Virus record (IMG/VR): IMGVR_UViG_3300033143_007280 | Location: 1 to 54,337 of that record | Length of the DNA stretch: 54,337 nucleotides | From: a virus | Reading direction: 5' to 3' (one strand) | Shown here: one piece after another, positions 38,945 to 48,973 of the stretch | Position numbering within the stretch: position 1 is the first letter of the stretch | Layout of the letters: every line of letters starts with the position of its first letter | Program-made: the position numbers and the translations under genes | Notes under the pieces: model-generated | Database searches by the model: none | What the model saw: only the letters and a program-made list of their open reading frames with translations | Told to the model about the DNA's origin: nothing

Positions 38945-40706
38945 AGAATTTGAAACTTTAACACATGTCAATTTTAAACAAGAACTATATACAAATGAAA
39001 ATGCTGAGAAATTTTTAGAAGATAATAAAAATAATTCAAAGGCAGATCAAGATAAAAATTGGAAAAAGATAATTGCACCAGATTTGAGCTTTTTAAATGA
39101 ATTAGAAGAAGTTATTAACGCAGCAAAAGGATTAATTGAAATAATATACGAACCAACTAGAGTTGGTGTTGAAATAATTAATAAAATAGAAACATTTATT
39201 GGTGGAAAAGTAATTGATCCCGCAGAAAAACTAATTGATACTTCAAGAACTATTATAAATAATACTATTGATAAAATTGGTGGTTCTGGTGGAATGCATA
39301 TAATGTATAAATCACCAATTGATATAAATATTCAAGCAGAAGATACAATAAGTGTTTCAAGAGATGAAACAGGTAGAATTACACGTGCTATGACAGACGA
39401 TAATAAAGAAATTGATTCTTCTACAAAATTTGATTCGTTTTGGAACAGATTTAGAGAATCATTTAATACAGATAATGAATTTGAAAGAGATTACATTCCT
39501 AGTTTTAATTCTAATGAATATGTTGGTGGAATTGCTATTTTAGCAATGGCACCAGGTATCGATGAAGTAACTGCACAATTAAAAGAATTTTTGAGATTAT
39601 TTGATATAAATTTTATAACATTTTCAAATATACAAGTACAAAAAGAAATTGATGCGAATTTAAAATTCAGATTTACAAGTATTTTTAATAAAAATTCATT
39701 ATCATTAGAATGGGATAAATTGAGTTTTCCACATTGGATTAAAGTTACATCAATAAAAGCTAGAGATATTGAATCAAATAAAGTTACAGATATATTAGTT
39801 GATCTTAATTTACCCGAAGATGGTATATATAAAAATATTGGTGAAAAAGAACTAGATATTAATCGTATTGATGATATACCTATTTTATATGGTCATGAAT
39901 ATACAGCAGCAATAGAACTTTATACAGCTCCACAAGTTGCAGCTAAATTGCGAGAATCTTTATCGTTAATTGAAACATTAGTATTTACTGATTTACTCGG
40001 AAGACATATCGATAGAACAACTTTTGGTAATTTTGATGCAACACAAATAATTAATACAAATGAAACAAGCCAAATTGTTCCATTACAAAGAACTGATGGT
40101 GTCGATTTCTTAAAGAAAAGATTTTTTGGAAATTTTGGTGATGGTGATTGGTTTGGAACAACTTTACAATGGTTAATTCCTGAAATAGAAACATTAAAAA
40201 ATGAAATAAAATTTTTTATTGATAGTCTATATGAACAAATAGGTAGAAAAGAAAATCTTCTTGATGCAATTTCAAATTCACTATCAGAAAAAATAGAAAC
40301 TGTAACAAACGTAGTTGATTCAATAAGAAATAGAATATTAATTTTATTGGATAAATTAACATTGTCTATTAATGGCGAATTTTTAGTTATAAAAACAATT
40401 CAACCACAACTTGGTGGAATAAATAAATTTATTAGTGATATCGCAAATACAAATGGAATTAGTAATAAACAAAAAAGAGATTCTAATTATATTGGAGGAA
40501 TTTTTTTAGTTGCTGGTGGTTTAGATCCTGCAAATATAACTTCTTTAATAAATTTTATTGAATTATTTATAAAAGAAGATGAAGATAAAGAGCAAACAAA
40601 ACAAGCAATTTCAGAGTTTAAAGAAGTTACTCAAGTACTTAATTCTTTAAATTCGTTCGATTTAGATGGATTAGATTCAGAATTTGTTGATATAGTAAAG
40701 GGTTAA
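38937..40706 (+). CDS. Large baseplate-region protein of unknown function, 589 aa
   Basis: Not recognised. Residues 60-105 and 415-465 are long helices; residues about 240-350 form a beta domain (KFRFTSIFNKNSLSLEW..., ILYGHEYTAAIELYTAP) that looks like a fibronectin III or Ig-type module. It overlaps the previous gene by 8 bases and is followed by the gp25 gene after 1 base, so the two unknown proteins likely act together in the baseplate. Confidence 0.65.
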   Translation: MLKEFETLTHVNFKQELYTNENAEKFLEDNKNNSKADQDKNWKKIIAPDLSFLNELEEVINAAKGLIEIIYEPTRVGVEIINKIETFIGGKVIDPAEKLIDTSRTIINNTIDKIGGSGGMHIMYKSPIDINIQAEDTISVSRDETGRITRAMTDDNKEIDSSTKFDSFWNRFRESFNTDNEFERDYIPSFNSNEYVGGIAILAMAPGIDEVTAQLKEFLRLFDINFITFSNIQVQKEIDANLKFRFTSIFNKNSLSLEWDKLSFPHWIKVTSIKARDIESNKVTDILVDLNLPEDGIYKNIGEKELDINRIDDIPILYGHEYTAAIELYTAPQVAAKLRESLSLIETLVFTDLLGRHIDRTTFGNFDATQIINTNETSQIVPLQRTDGVDFLKKRFFGNFGDGDWFGTTLQWLIPEIETLKNEIKFFIDSLYEQIGRKENLLDAISNSLSEKIETVTNVVDSIRNRILILLDKLTLSINGEFLVIKTIQPQLGGINKFISDIANTNGISNKQKRDSNYIGGIFLVAGGLDPANITSLINFIELFIKEDEDKEQTKQAISEFKEVTQVLNSLNSFDLDGLDSEFVDIVKG

Positions 40707-40707
40707 T

Positions 40708-41109
40708 ATGTCAGGTAATGCTACTGTTACAATTACATATCCATTTAATTTCAATAGTGGTAGCTTTTCTGATATAACACGATTAGATGAATTAGAATCT
40801 GCTATTGCTGTAACATTATTAACACCAATTGGAAGTAGAGAAATGTTTCCTGAATTTGGAAGCAAATTACATTTAGTACCTTATCATAATTCTGATCCTG
40901 CTTTGATGGATAATTTATTATTTCAATGGATTCAAGAACCTTTACTTGAATTTGTTCCTGAAATTGAATTAATTGACGTAATAACTGATTATCAAAAAGA
41001 AGATTTATTTGTTGATATAAAATGGAAAGATATACAAAATCCTGAAATTGTAAATACATTGACGATTACAAGAACAGATGGTGGATTTGAACTAAAGAGG
41101 GTAGCTTAA
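40708..41109 (+). CDS. Baseplate wedge protein, gp25/gpW/XkdS family
   Basis: 133 residues. RLDELESAIAVTLLTPIGSREMFPEFGSKLH is the conserved core of the gp25 family (helix, T-P-x-G-x-R, P-x-F-G), followed by the WIQEPLLEFVPEIEL helix and strand. The protein joins sheath to baseplate wedges. Starts 1 base after the previous stop; TAATG overlap with the gpJ-like gene. Confidence 0.92.
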   Translation: MSGNATVTITYPFNFNSGSFSDITRLDELESAIAVTLLTPIGSREMFPEFGSKLHLVPYHNSDPALMDNLLFQWIQEPLLEFVPEIELIDVITDYQKEDLFVDIKWKDIQNPEIVNTLTITRTDGGFELKRVA

Positions 41110-42776
41110 TGAAACCAGGTGAAATAGTTAAAAATTCATTAGAATCAATTCTAAAAATTAATGATATTAATCATATTAATTCTCCTGAAGATATTGTTAC
41201 AGAAGACGATAAGCAATTAGTATTTAATGTTATTAGTTCAGTTAGAGATTTATCAACGAGTTTAGATAGTATTGAACCTATTAAAACATCATTCTTTGAA
41301 AAAGAATTTTATGGTATTATGCTTGAATCTATAGACGCCGCAAGTAAAAGATTTCCTGAGTGGACTAATTTTAATAAAAGAGAAGTCGGAACACTTATTT
41401 TAGAGATAATGTCTGCTCAATTAGATAAATTATTTTATTTAGGTGATCAAATATTTACTAATAATACATTACCTACACTAAATAATTATGAGTCTTTAAT
41501 TTGGAAAGCACAAGAATATTTATATGCTTTAAAAGGAAGAAAGTCTGCAATTGTAAATTTGTTATTTAAATTAGATACAGTACATAGTTTTGATGTTGTT
41601 ATTCCAGAAAAAACTGTTGTGTCATCTGCTGATGGTTTACGTAAATTTGAAACATTACAATATGCAGTAATTTTAGCAGGATCAAGATCTATTACTGTTA
41701 ATGCTAGAAATCATATTAGTACAAGTAATTTATTTAATGGTCAAATTGGAATTAAAGATCAAAGATATCCTTTAAATAATATAGGAGTTATAAATGATAC
41801 AGTCGTAGTCACAGTTGGTAATAAATTATGGACCTTAATAGAATCAATATTGCTTGCTCCACCAGGTGAAGAATTTTATGCATTAGAATATACTCAAGAT
41901 GAAAATATGTTTGTTGTATTTGGCAATAATGACGATTATGGAAAAATTCCTGAAGAACAAATCTTAGTTAGATACGCGTTTGGTGGTGGTATTGGTGCTA
42001 ATAGTATTCAAACTGGACAAATAAATAAGATTACAAGTACAATATTTGATTCTGAAGCACAATCAGTAAATGATTTAACTGTAACAAATAGATTTGCTCC
42101 GACTGGTGGAGAAAATAGAGAAACAATTGAAAGTGGAAGAAAAAATATATCAGTTTGGAATGCGTCATCAAATAGAAGTATTACAAGAGAAGAATTTGAA
42201 ATAAACGCAGTTGCTTTAGCAGATATACAAAGAGCATTTGTTATTGACAATCCATATACTAGAGAAAAAGATATTCCACTCTCTTTAGATGAATTTCAAG
42301 TTCTAATTTATGTTGTTCCTGGAATAGGAATAGCAGTAGATGATACTTTAAAGAATAGTATTATTGATATTTATACGGATGCATCAAAAAGACCAACATT
42401 TGGTAATGTCGCGTCTAATACAATTATAACAGAAGCAATTTATCAAGATTGGGATATTGACGCTAGAGTTTTTTTTGAAAATAATTCTCCGTGGTTATCA
42501 ACAATTAACTTAATTAGAGGATCTCTTGAAACATCTTTTGGTTTTACATCAAAAAAAATTGATGGAAGTTTTTCAATAAATTGGGGTACAGAACTTGAAG
42601 AAATACCAAGAAGTAGAATAATAGCTTTAATAGAAAATTTTAGAGGTTATGGTGTAACTAAAGTTTTACTTGATGGTCCTGTAGATGATTTAGCAATTGA
42701 TCAATTATCAATTCCAAGATTGATTAATATTACTTTGACTGCATTTAATAAAGATGGAACTCAATTGGCACTATAA
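41109..42776 (+). CDS. Baseplate wedge protein, gpJ/XkdT family
   Basis: 555 residues. Features of baseplate J proteins: a helical start with DKLFYLGDQIFTNNTLPTL, a domain with VVIPEKTVVSSADGLRKFET (the A-P-x-G-T-x-x-x-x like segment) and GGIGANSIQTGQINKI, then P-T-G-G-E-N-R-E-T and a REEFEINAVALADIQRAFVID segment. It forms the wedge around the hub. It is longer than classic gpJ/XkdT, with extra material in the first third. Gene order gp25-gpJ-gpI is the standard one. Confidence 0.9.
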   Translation: MKPGEIVKNSLESILKINDINHINSPEDIVTEDDKQLVFNVISSVRDLSTSLDSIEPIKTSFFEKEFYGIMLESIDAASKRFPEWTNFNKREVGTLILEIMSAQLDKLFYLGDQIFTNNTLPTLNNYESLIWKAQEYLYALKGRKSAIVNLLFKLDTVHSFDVVIPEKTVVSSADGLRKFETLQYAVILAGSRSITVNARNHISTSNLFNGQIGIKDQRYPLNNIGVINDTVVVTVGNKLWTLIESILLAPPGEEFYALEYTQDENMFVVFGNNDDYGKIPEEQILVRYAFGGGIGANSIQTGQINKITSTIFDSEAQSVNDLTVTNRFAPTGGENRETIESGRKNISVWNASSNRSITREEFEINAVALADIQRAFVIDNPYTREKDIPLSLDEFQVLIYVVPGIGIAVDDTLKNSIIDIYTDASKRPTFGNVASNTIITEAIYQDWDIDARVFFENNSPWLSTINLIRGSLETSFGFTSKKIDGSFSINWGTELEEIPRSRIIALIENFRGYGVTKVLLDGPVDDLAIDQLSIPRLINITLTAFNKDGTQLAL

Positions 42777-43387
42777 TGGCGATATTTGATTTAAAAAAAT
42801 ATGTTCCAGAATTTCTTTTAACAGATACTAATGTTGAGTTATATATAGAAATCTTAGAAGAAGTTATTTGTCAAGCATATACTGATTTTTTAAGATTAAG
42901 AGAACAATCAAATTTATTTGAAAGAGATGAAGTTTATTTATGGAATTATATCTTAGAAAGAGGTTGGACATTAGATTTAGATTTAACAGAAATACAAAAA
43001 AGAAAATTATTACAGTTTTTACCTATTATAAATAAAACAAGAGGAACGACTCAAGTTATTATTAATGTTGTAAGACTGCTTTATAATATTGAATTAGAAT
43101 TTAAAGAATTAACCGCAGAAGAAGAAGGACTATGGTTATTAGATTTTTCAGAATTAGGATTTAGTACATATCTATCAGATGTTCATACTTTTATCTCTAA
43201 AACATTGTTATCATATGATGGTGTTTTAACAGATGCATTAAAAAGAGATATTAAAAGAATTGTTACATATTTAAGAGCTATAACACATGAATATGTTTTT
43301 AGTTGGGAATTATCAGATCTTATTGATATTGACGATAGATTTCAATTAGGTTTTTCAGAATTAGAAGAAACATCAAGATTAAATTGA
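42776..43387 (+). CDS. Tail protein gpI/XkdU-like, 203 aa
   Basis: The segment RGWTLDLDLTEIQKRKLLQFLPIINKTRGTTQVIINVVRLLY contains the K-x-x-G-T-x-x-x-I motif of P2 gpI-like proteins, which complete the wedge and hold tail fibres. Helical elsewhere. TAATG overlap with gpJ; the fibre gene follows 10 bases downstream. Confidence 0.8.
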   Translation: MAIFDLKKYVPEFLLTDTNVELYIEILEEVICQAYTDFLRLREQSNLFERDEVYLWNYILERGWTLDLDLTEIQKRKLLQFLPIINKTRGTTQVIINVVRLLYNIELEFKELTAEEEGLWLLDFSELGFSTYLSDVHTFISKTLLSYDGVLTDALKRDIKRIVTYLRAITHEYVFSWELSDLIDIDDRFQLGFSELEETSRLN

Positions 43388-43397
43388 GGAGTTTATT

Positions 43398-46300
43398 ATG
43401 GATAGGTTTCGATATGGATATAAATATTTATTTGCTAATGATGATTTACAACAAATATTTGATGTAATTGAAAAAGCAGCTGAAAGTATCGCTATTGATG
43501 CACAAATAAATGGAATATTAGAAACAGTTTCATTGCCTGAAAATCAAAGAGAATTAGCATTAATAGAAAATAGTCCATCACCAGATATGACACTTGATTT
43601 ACTTCCTGGTACATCAAGAGCATTAAATGGAAAAAGTATAAATGTTGAATCAACTAATGATATTGATATAAGTCAAGATGTTGATGAAAATCCAACAAAT
43701 GTTACGACTATAGATTTTGAAGCATGGAATACTATTTTTATTGCTTATGATGTTGATTTAAGTGATCAACAGATCGATGCACGCGGTGATAGATTTTGGC
43801 ATATTGTTGAAGATAGTTTTGTAATAAAAGTACTTAAAGGAGCAGAGTTTGATCCAGCAGCTTTAACTCTTGAACAAAAGAAAGTTTATAGACAAGATAA
43901 ACCTTTTACTGAACCAAATTGGATTTATTTAGGTGATATTTTAAAATATTATGGAATGACTCAGATAGCAGAAGCAGATATTTATAGAGATAGAAAAGAA
44001 TCTATAACATCTGGTAACGCCGCCAATATTGGATTTAATAATACTGGAGCATTTTACGCACCATCAGTTGATAATGTAGACGAAGCCTTAGAAGAAGCAG
44101 GTGAAAGATTAGAAACTGTAGAAGCTTTTGATACAAATTTAAGTGAATTATATGGTAGATATTATAGTTTTGGATCTGAAAATATTTCTTTATATTTTGA
44201 CAAAGATAATGATAAATTATATAGTGCAAATAAAGAAATATTAAATCCGATAGATTCATCAATTAACACAGATGGTACATATCATTTTTACGCAATTCAA
44301 AGTGAAATAGATCCTGATTATCATAAAATAATTTGTAGAATCTATAAAAAAACAACAGATACGTATAGTAACGAACTTATAGTCGACGAGGGCATTGTTC
44401 ATAGTCCTAAAACAATTATTGTTGGAACAGATTATATAGTTTTTTATTTGCATCAAACGTCATCAACTGCAGAAATTGAAATAAGATCAAGAAAATTATC
44501 TTTAGATGATTCAGGTGGAGTTTTAACACTGACATTGACTAATTCAATTGATAATATTAATGCATTTGGAACATATCCAGTTCAAGATGTTATTGCGACA
44601 CTAAATGATAATCCTCATTATTCTGGATATAAAAAAGCCTATGATATAGCTTATGATACTGCTAATGATAAAATTGGTATTATATGGGCACAAAGCTCTT
44701 CACTCGCTTTTAGAGCCATTGTTAATACAACAGATACATTAGGAACATTGACTACGATATCTACATCAGTTGTTCCAGATGATGGTGTAAGTATAGATTA
44801 TAATGGGTCATTGTTTTTATTTGGAGCATATAGTGATGCAAGTACTACATTTTTAACAAATACAATTGACGATGCTTTAGCATTAGGAACAGAACGGACA
44901 TTATCAACATCAAATTTTGTTATGGCTAATTTGGTATTTTGTAATAATAATACAGGAACTGATTATTGTCTTATTACAGGGTTTAATACGTCAACAAATC
45001 AAGTCGATGTATTAAGAGTTATATCCGATAATAGTGCCGCTGCGATAGTGTTAGTGTCGTTTGATGCTGGTAGTAATGTATTAGGTACCTTAGGTGGTGT
45101 TTGGAATGATACAATTGATAATATTTCAATTGTTTTTGATGATCAATCTACAGGTAATTTACATTATAGAGAAATATCAACAGGTGCTGTATCTGGCCCA
45201 GATACATTAATTACAACATCGGGTAATTATGAGATATTTTCAAATAGTTTTTGGAAATCTGGTGCAACTGAGCATTATCAATTTATTGGTTTTGAAAAAT
45301 CTTTAACGTTTCCTTTTAATATAAAACAAACAAGATTATTTTTAATAGATGATCAAGCAGGTCCAATAAACAACACTGATCTTCAACAAGGTGTTGGTGG
45401 ATATATTACAATACATATTAAAAATAATCCAGAAAGATTCATAAGAATACATTTTGTAAGTAAAGATGGTGATTCTGTAACATTAGAAAATAATGATTGC
45501 TTTTATGCAGATATTGATGTAAGTGAATATGTAACTACAGGATTAAATATTAGAATAATAACAGCTACAAATTCAACATTAACGGCGATTACTACTGCAT
45601 ATAATAGACCTATTATTTTATATAGAAAAGATAATTTAAATGATGGTTTAGTTGTTGGCGTTTCTAGTATGAAGATTGCCAAAAATATTCATTGGTTTGA
45701 AGGATTATCAGAATTAGCAAGTGATCAAGTTGAAACAAGACATATTAAAGATAACGTAGTTACTCCGGCTAAAATAACTGATATAAATCAACCTAACGGG
45801 ATTCCACAATTAGATGCAAATGGTAAAATATCAAATACAAATCTTCCATTTCATGGTATGTTAGAAAATGTTGTACATGGAGGTGGATATTATGATCTTG
45901 CAGATGAATCAAAGTTTTATTTATTAAAAAATCATTTTGGTAATGGATCAAGTGGTTTTGTTTTTAATACACAAAAAGAATTAGTATTTATAACTAATAT
46001 AGCAAAATGGACATTTGATTTTGAAACAACAACTATTGATTTATTAACTGATACGGGTGGAATATTAGATAATATGCCAATTACTGGATATACACAATCT
46101 GAAATTAATATGGCCGTTTACGCATTATTTGATTCTTCAACAAATGAATTTAAAGGTATGGGAGTATATCGTGGTCCCGAATCTATTGTAGCTTTAACGG
46201 GAACAGGTCAAGGTGGAGATACTAGTGAAACAATAACTTTAAACTCACATGCAAGAAGTAATAAATATCAATGGAAAATTGGAGATATAGCTATTATACA

Positions 46301-47081
46301 AGAAAATGCTGAATCGGAGTCTTCCTTCGATCAAAATAATATTTGGCACACTGTACAAATTACAGCAATTTCTGGAGGGACACATTCTTCAGATCAAACA
46401 ATAACTGTAGATATTTTATCAGAAGCAGGATCAGGAAACACATTTGGAGGAACAAATTTTACTAATACTACAGGTAAAATATTGCTAGCACATCGTCCTG
46501 GAGGAGTTATCCCTGGAACTTATACTGATTTAGGTAAAACAAATATTACAGATAATTATGTTTTTCTTTTTGGTTTTCCGTTTTCATTTATTAATTCTGC
46601 AGGAAGTAATAAAATAATTGGATCTGGTTATACTACAGATTTATCTAAAGATAATAATTTTATTTTTAATCATGGACAGTGGAATTTTATAAGAACTACT
46701 TTTGCTGTTAATAGACATGAATTATTATTTCCTATATATTCAGGATTTTTTGCAAAGAAAACATTATTTAATGCTCAAAGTAGTGTTTGGTATACTATAA
46801 ACAATAATAATGGTATAGTTTCTCTTCATAAACAAATGAGGGGTGATAGTAGTTCTGAAATTTATTGGGTTTATCCCATTCAGGCGGATTCTACGGGTTC
46901 TGCAGAATGGAAATCTTCAGCTATTGAAGTTGTTGATAATGGATCACTAGAAGGGGTTAAAGTAGATTATCCACCGTTAGATTATACTTCTTTTACAGAA
47001 TTTTATAGTATATTTTTTAACAATTTAAATCCATTAACTACGACAAATTATAACTTTACTATAAAGGAGATCCATTATTAA
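43398..47081 (+). CDS. Tail fibre protein, 1227 aa
   Basis: The ATG follows GAGGAGTTTATT-type spacing. Residues 150-245 contain fibre-type linkers (TSGNAANIGFNNTGAFYAPS, VDEALEEAGERLETVE). Residues about 300-690 are a beta-propeller-like series of strands, and NGIPQLDANGKISNTNLP (about residue 797) is the common phage-fibre motif. The C-terminal 350 residues are the likely receptor-binding part. It follows gpI as in other myophages. No intramolecular chaperone motif is obvious. Confidence 0.8.
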   Translation: MDRFRYGYKYLFANDDLQQIFDVIEKAAESIAIDAQINGILETVSLPENQRELALIENSPSPDMTLDLLPGTSRALNGKSINVESTNDIDISQDVDENPTNVTTIDFEAWNTIFIAYDVDLSDQQIDARGDRFWHIVEDSFVIKVLKGAEFDPAALTLEQKKVYRQDKPFTEPNWIYLGDILKYYGMTQIAEADIYRDRKESITSGNAANIGFNNTGAFYAPSVDNVDEALEEAGERLETVEAFDTNLSELYGRYYSFGSENISLYFDKDNDKLYSANKEILNPIDSSINTDGTYHFYAIQSEIDPDYHKIICRIYKKTTDTYSNELIVDEGIVHSPKTIIVGTDYIVFYLHQTSSTAEIEIRSRKLSLDDSGGVLTLTLTNSIDNINAFGTYPVQDVIATLNDNPHYSGYKKAYDIAYDTANDKIGIIWAQSSSLAFRAIVNTTDTLGTLTTISTSVVPDDGVSIDYNGSLFLFGAYSDASTTFLTNTIDDALALGTERTLSTSNFVMANLVFCNNNTGTDYCLITGFNTSTNQVDVLRVISDNSAAAIVLVSFDAGSNVLGTLGGVWNDTIDNISIVFDDQSTGNLHYREISTGAVSGPDTLITTSGNYEIFSNSFWKSGATEHYQFIGFEKSLTFPFNIKQTRLFLIDDQAGPINNTDLQQGVGGYITIHIKNNPERFIRIHFVSKDGDSVTLENNDCFYADIDVSEYVTTGLNIRIITATNSTLTAITTAYNRPIILYRKDNLNDGLVVGVSSMKIAKNIHWFEGLSELASDQVETRHIKDNVVTPAKITDINQPNGIPQLDANGKISNTNLPFHGMLENVVHGGGYYDLADESKFYLLKNHFGNGSSGFVFNTQKELVFITNIAKWTFDFETTTIDLLTDTGGILDNMPITGYTQSEINMAVYALFDSSTNEFKGMGVYRGPESIVALTGTGQGGDTSETITLNSHARSNKYQWKIGDIAIIQENAESESSFDQNNIWHTVQITAISGGTHSSDQTITVDILSEAGSGNTFGGTNFTNTTGKILLAHRPGGVIPGTYTDLGKTNITDNYVFLFGFPFSFINSAGSNKIIGSGYTTDLSKDNNFIFNHGQWNFIRTTFAVNRHELLFPIYSGFFAKKTLFNAQSSVWYTINNNNGIVSLHKQMRGDSSSEIYWVYPIQADSTGSAEWKSSAIEVVDNGSLEGVKVDYPPLDYTSFTEFYSIFFNNLNPLTTTNYNFTIKEIHY

Positions 47082-47320
47082 TGACTTTCACATTAAAACT
47101 ATACCAATTAAGAACCGATATATATACCGATAAATGGATGGTAGATATTATCGAAGAAAAACGTATGACTATGGTAGCTTCAATTATGGTTGATGCAATT
47201 GATGAAGCAACAGCGCTGGCTACAGTTCAGGGTGTTGCCGATGTTGCATGGGAAAAAATGGGAGCATATCGAACAAATACTGAACTTAGTACTTATATTA
47301 CAGAATTAGAATCTGCTTAA
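47081..47320 (+). CDS. Small protein after the tail fibre, 79 aa
   Basis: Not recognised. A beta start (FTLKLYQLRTDIYTDKWMVDI) is followed by one long helix (DEATALATVQGVADVAWEKM). TAATG overlap with the fibre stop. The slot is that of fibre-assembly chaperones or XkdX-like proteins, so a role in fibre folding is plausible but not shown. Confidence 0.6.
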   Translation: MTFTLKLYQLRTDIYTDKWMVDIIEEKRMTMVASIMVDAIDEATALATVQGVADVAWEKMGAYRTNTELSTYITELESA

Positions 47321-47334
47321 TTTAGGAGCTAATA

Positions 47335-48120
47335 ATGTTTTTTGCAGAATTTATTAAAGCATTGTCTTTTGAATATATCGAAAGAAATCAATTAAATATT
47401 TTATGTCTAAAAGGTGTTACATGTAATAGAGATAGAATTATTGTTAATAATGATGAAATTGATAAATATAATGATTTAATTATATGTTTAAAAGACGATA
47501 TAATAGAAATAATGCCCGGAACAGTTGATCCCGGATTATATTATTCAGAAAATCCATTAAATTCAAAAGGTACAGCACATGTAGCATTTGGACAACATAA
47601 ATTTGTTAAAGGGTTACATCATAGAAAATACAAAGCACTACGTGCAAAAGATGAAAAAATATGGATCGTTAGAGACTATAATCGAAACTATATAATAGAT
47701 GATGGTGATATTTTTGAATATGCTAGAAATACAGGTGTCAATTGCCATGCAATGGGTATAGGAGAAAATATTGGTAAAAATAGTGCAGGATGTTTAGGAC
47801 CCTTTGGTGGCTGGAATGGTAATTATTGGAAATCTTTAATGAATTATGCCGATATGAGTTATGAAGATGAATTTCCATTTACAGTATGGCATGGCAAAGA
47901 TTATTTAAATTTTTTAGATGATCAATGTAATTTTAACCCAACATTAAGGTTTGGTACGATCCAGAATAATGTCAAGGATATTCAAATGCTATTAGGTTTA
48001 GATTTTGATGGGGTTTTTGGTAAAAACACTTCAAAGGCTGTCAAAAAATTTCAGGAGAACAATGATTTAACTTCTGATGGTATTGTAGGTAAAAACACAT
48101 GGAAAAATTTGCTAAAATGA
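47335..48120 (+). CDS. Endolysin: YkuD-like catalytic domain plus PG-binding domain
   Basis: 261 residues. The C-terminus (about 211-260: VKDIQMLLGLDFDGVFGKNTSKAVKKFQ, DGIVGKNTWKNLL) is a type 1 peptidoglycan-binding domain. The middle (about 62-155) has GTAHVAFGQH, a V-R-D-x-N-x-x-x segment and NCHAMGIG...NSAGC (H138, C153). That resembles the H...S-H/A-G-C active site of L,D-transpeptidase-fold enzymes. It most likely cuts cell wall for lysis. No signal peptide is evident, so it needs a holin. TTTAGGAGCTAATA precedes the ATG. Confidence 0.75.
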   Translation: MFFAEFIKALSFEYIERNQLNILCLKGVTCNRDRIIVNNDEIDKYNDLIICLKDDIIEIMPGTVDPGLYYSENPLNSKGTAHVAFGQHKFVKGLHHRKYKALRAKDEKIWIVRDYNRNYIIDDGDIFEYARNTGVNCHAMGIGENIGKNSAGCLGPFGGWNGNYWKSLMNYADMSYEDEFPFTVWHGKDYLNFLDDQCNFNPTLRFGTIQNNVKDIQMLLGLDFDGVFGKNTSKAVKKFQENNDLTSDGIVGKNTWKNLLK

Positions 48121-48506
48121 ATATAACATTTAAAGACGATAAAGACAAAGAAATAAAAAAAGTTGATATTGATATAGATGAAACAGATTTAGATAAATTA
48201 AAAAAAGATTCTGAAATTTTAACAATGAGAATTAAAAAGGTTGGTAAATTCACTTCTATTATAACGTTTTTGTTAATTTTTATAGTGTTTTTAATAAGCA
48301 TGATATTGTATTTAATTACTGGTGCTGAACATTTTAAAAAAGCTATAGAGACTCTTGGAATATTTATTGATAAATATCAATGGTGGTGGATGACACTAAG
48401 TACATTTGTAGGTCTTACTGGCTTACTTAAAGCATTAAAAAGTACAGAAAAAATAGATACTAAAGCGATTACTGATCTCTTACAAAAGTTCATAGGGAAA
48501 AAATAA
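48117..48506 (+). CDS. Holin candidate, two membrane segments
   Basis: 129 residues from the ATG at 48117 (ATGA overlap with the endolysin stop); an in-frame ATG at 48099 is also possible, and neither has a clear ribosome site. A charged N-terminal 45 residues is followed by membrane segments at about ITFLLIFIVFLISMILYLIT and WWWMTLSTFVGLTGLLKAL, then a basic tail. Position next to the endolysin supports holin. The long cytoplasmic N-terminus is unlike simple S-type holins. Confidence 0.6.
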   Translation: MNITFKDDKDKEIKKVDIDIDETDLDKLKKDSEILTMRIKKVGKFTSIITFLLIFIVFLISMILYLITGAEHFKKAIETLGIFIDKYQWWWMTLSTFVGLTGLLKALKSTEKIDTKAITDLLQKFIGKK

Positions 48507-48973
48507 TGACAGATGCTGAAACAACCCATACAATTGGCAAGATTTTTAGTAAGATCAATGATTTAGATAAAAAATTAACAGCATTAGAAGAAAATGTAAA
48601 CTTTCTTCTTCAGAATAAAGAAAGTGCAACAAGTGAATTTCAAGAAATAAGAAAATTAATACAAAGCTTAAAAGATGAATTAACAGCGGGTGCGTTTCAG
48701 CAACCTTATGAAACATGTGAAGGCTATAAAGAACTCACAAGTAAAACAAACGATTTAGTAAATAGAGTTAAAATAATAGAACAAAAAGATACAGATATAG
48801 AAAAAAAACAAAAATGGAGAATGGGAATTTGGGCTTCTGTCATTGGTGGCGTTTTAATTGCATTTATAATATCATTTTTTACTATCTTTTATACGCCAGA
48901 AACAAATAATAAAGATGATAAAATTGATAAATTAATAGAGCTTTTAATAGAAGATATTAGAAAGGAACGTTAA
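48506..48973 (+). CDS. XhlA-like coiled-coil membrane protein, 155 aa
   Basis: Residues 10-100 are coiled coil (KINDLDKKLTALEENVNFLL, ...). One membrane segment lies near 108-131 (IWASVIGGVLIAFIISFFTIFY), then a charged tail. PBSX XhlA, which aids lysis next to the holin, has the same order of coiled coil then membrane segment. TAATG overlap upstream and downstream. Confidence 0.6.
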   Translation: MTDAETTHTIGKIFSKINDLDKKLTALEENVNFLLQNKESATSEFQEIRKLIQSLKDELTAGAFQQPYETCEGYKELTSKTNDLVNRVKIIEQKDTDIEKKQKWRMGIWASVIGGVLIAFIISFFTIFYTPETNNKDDKIDKLIELLIEDIRKER

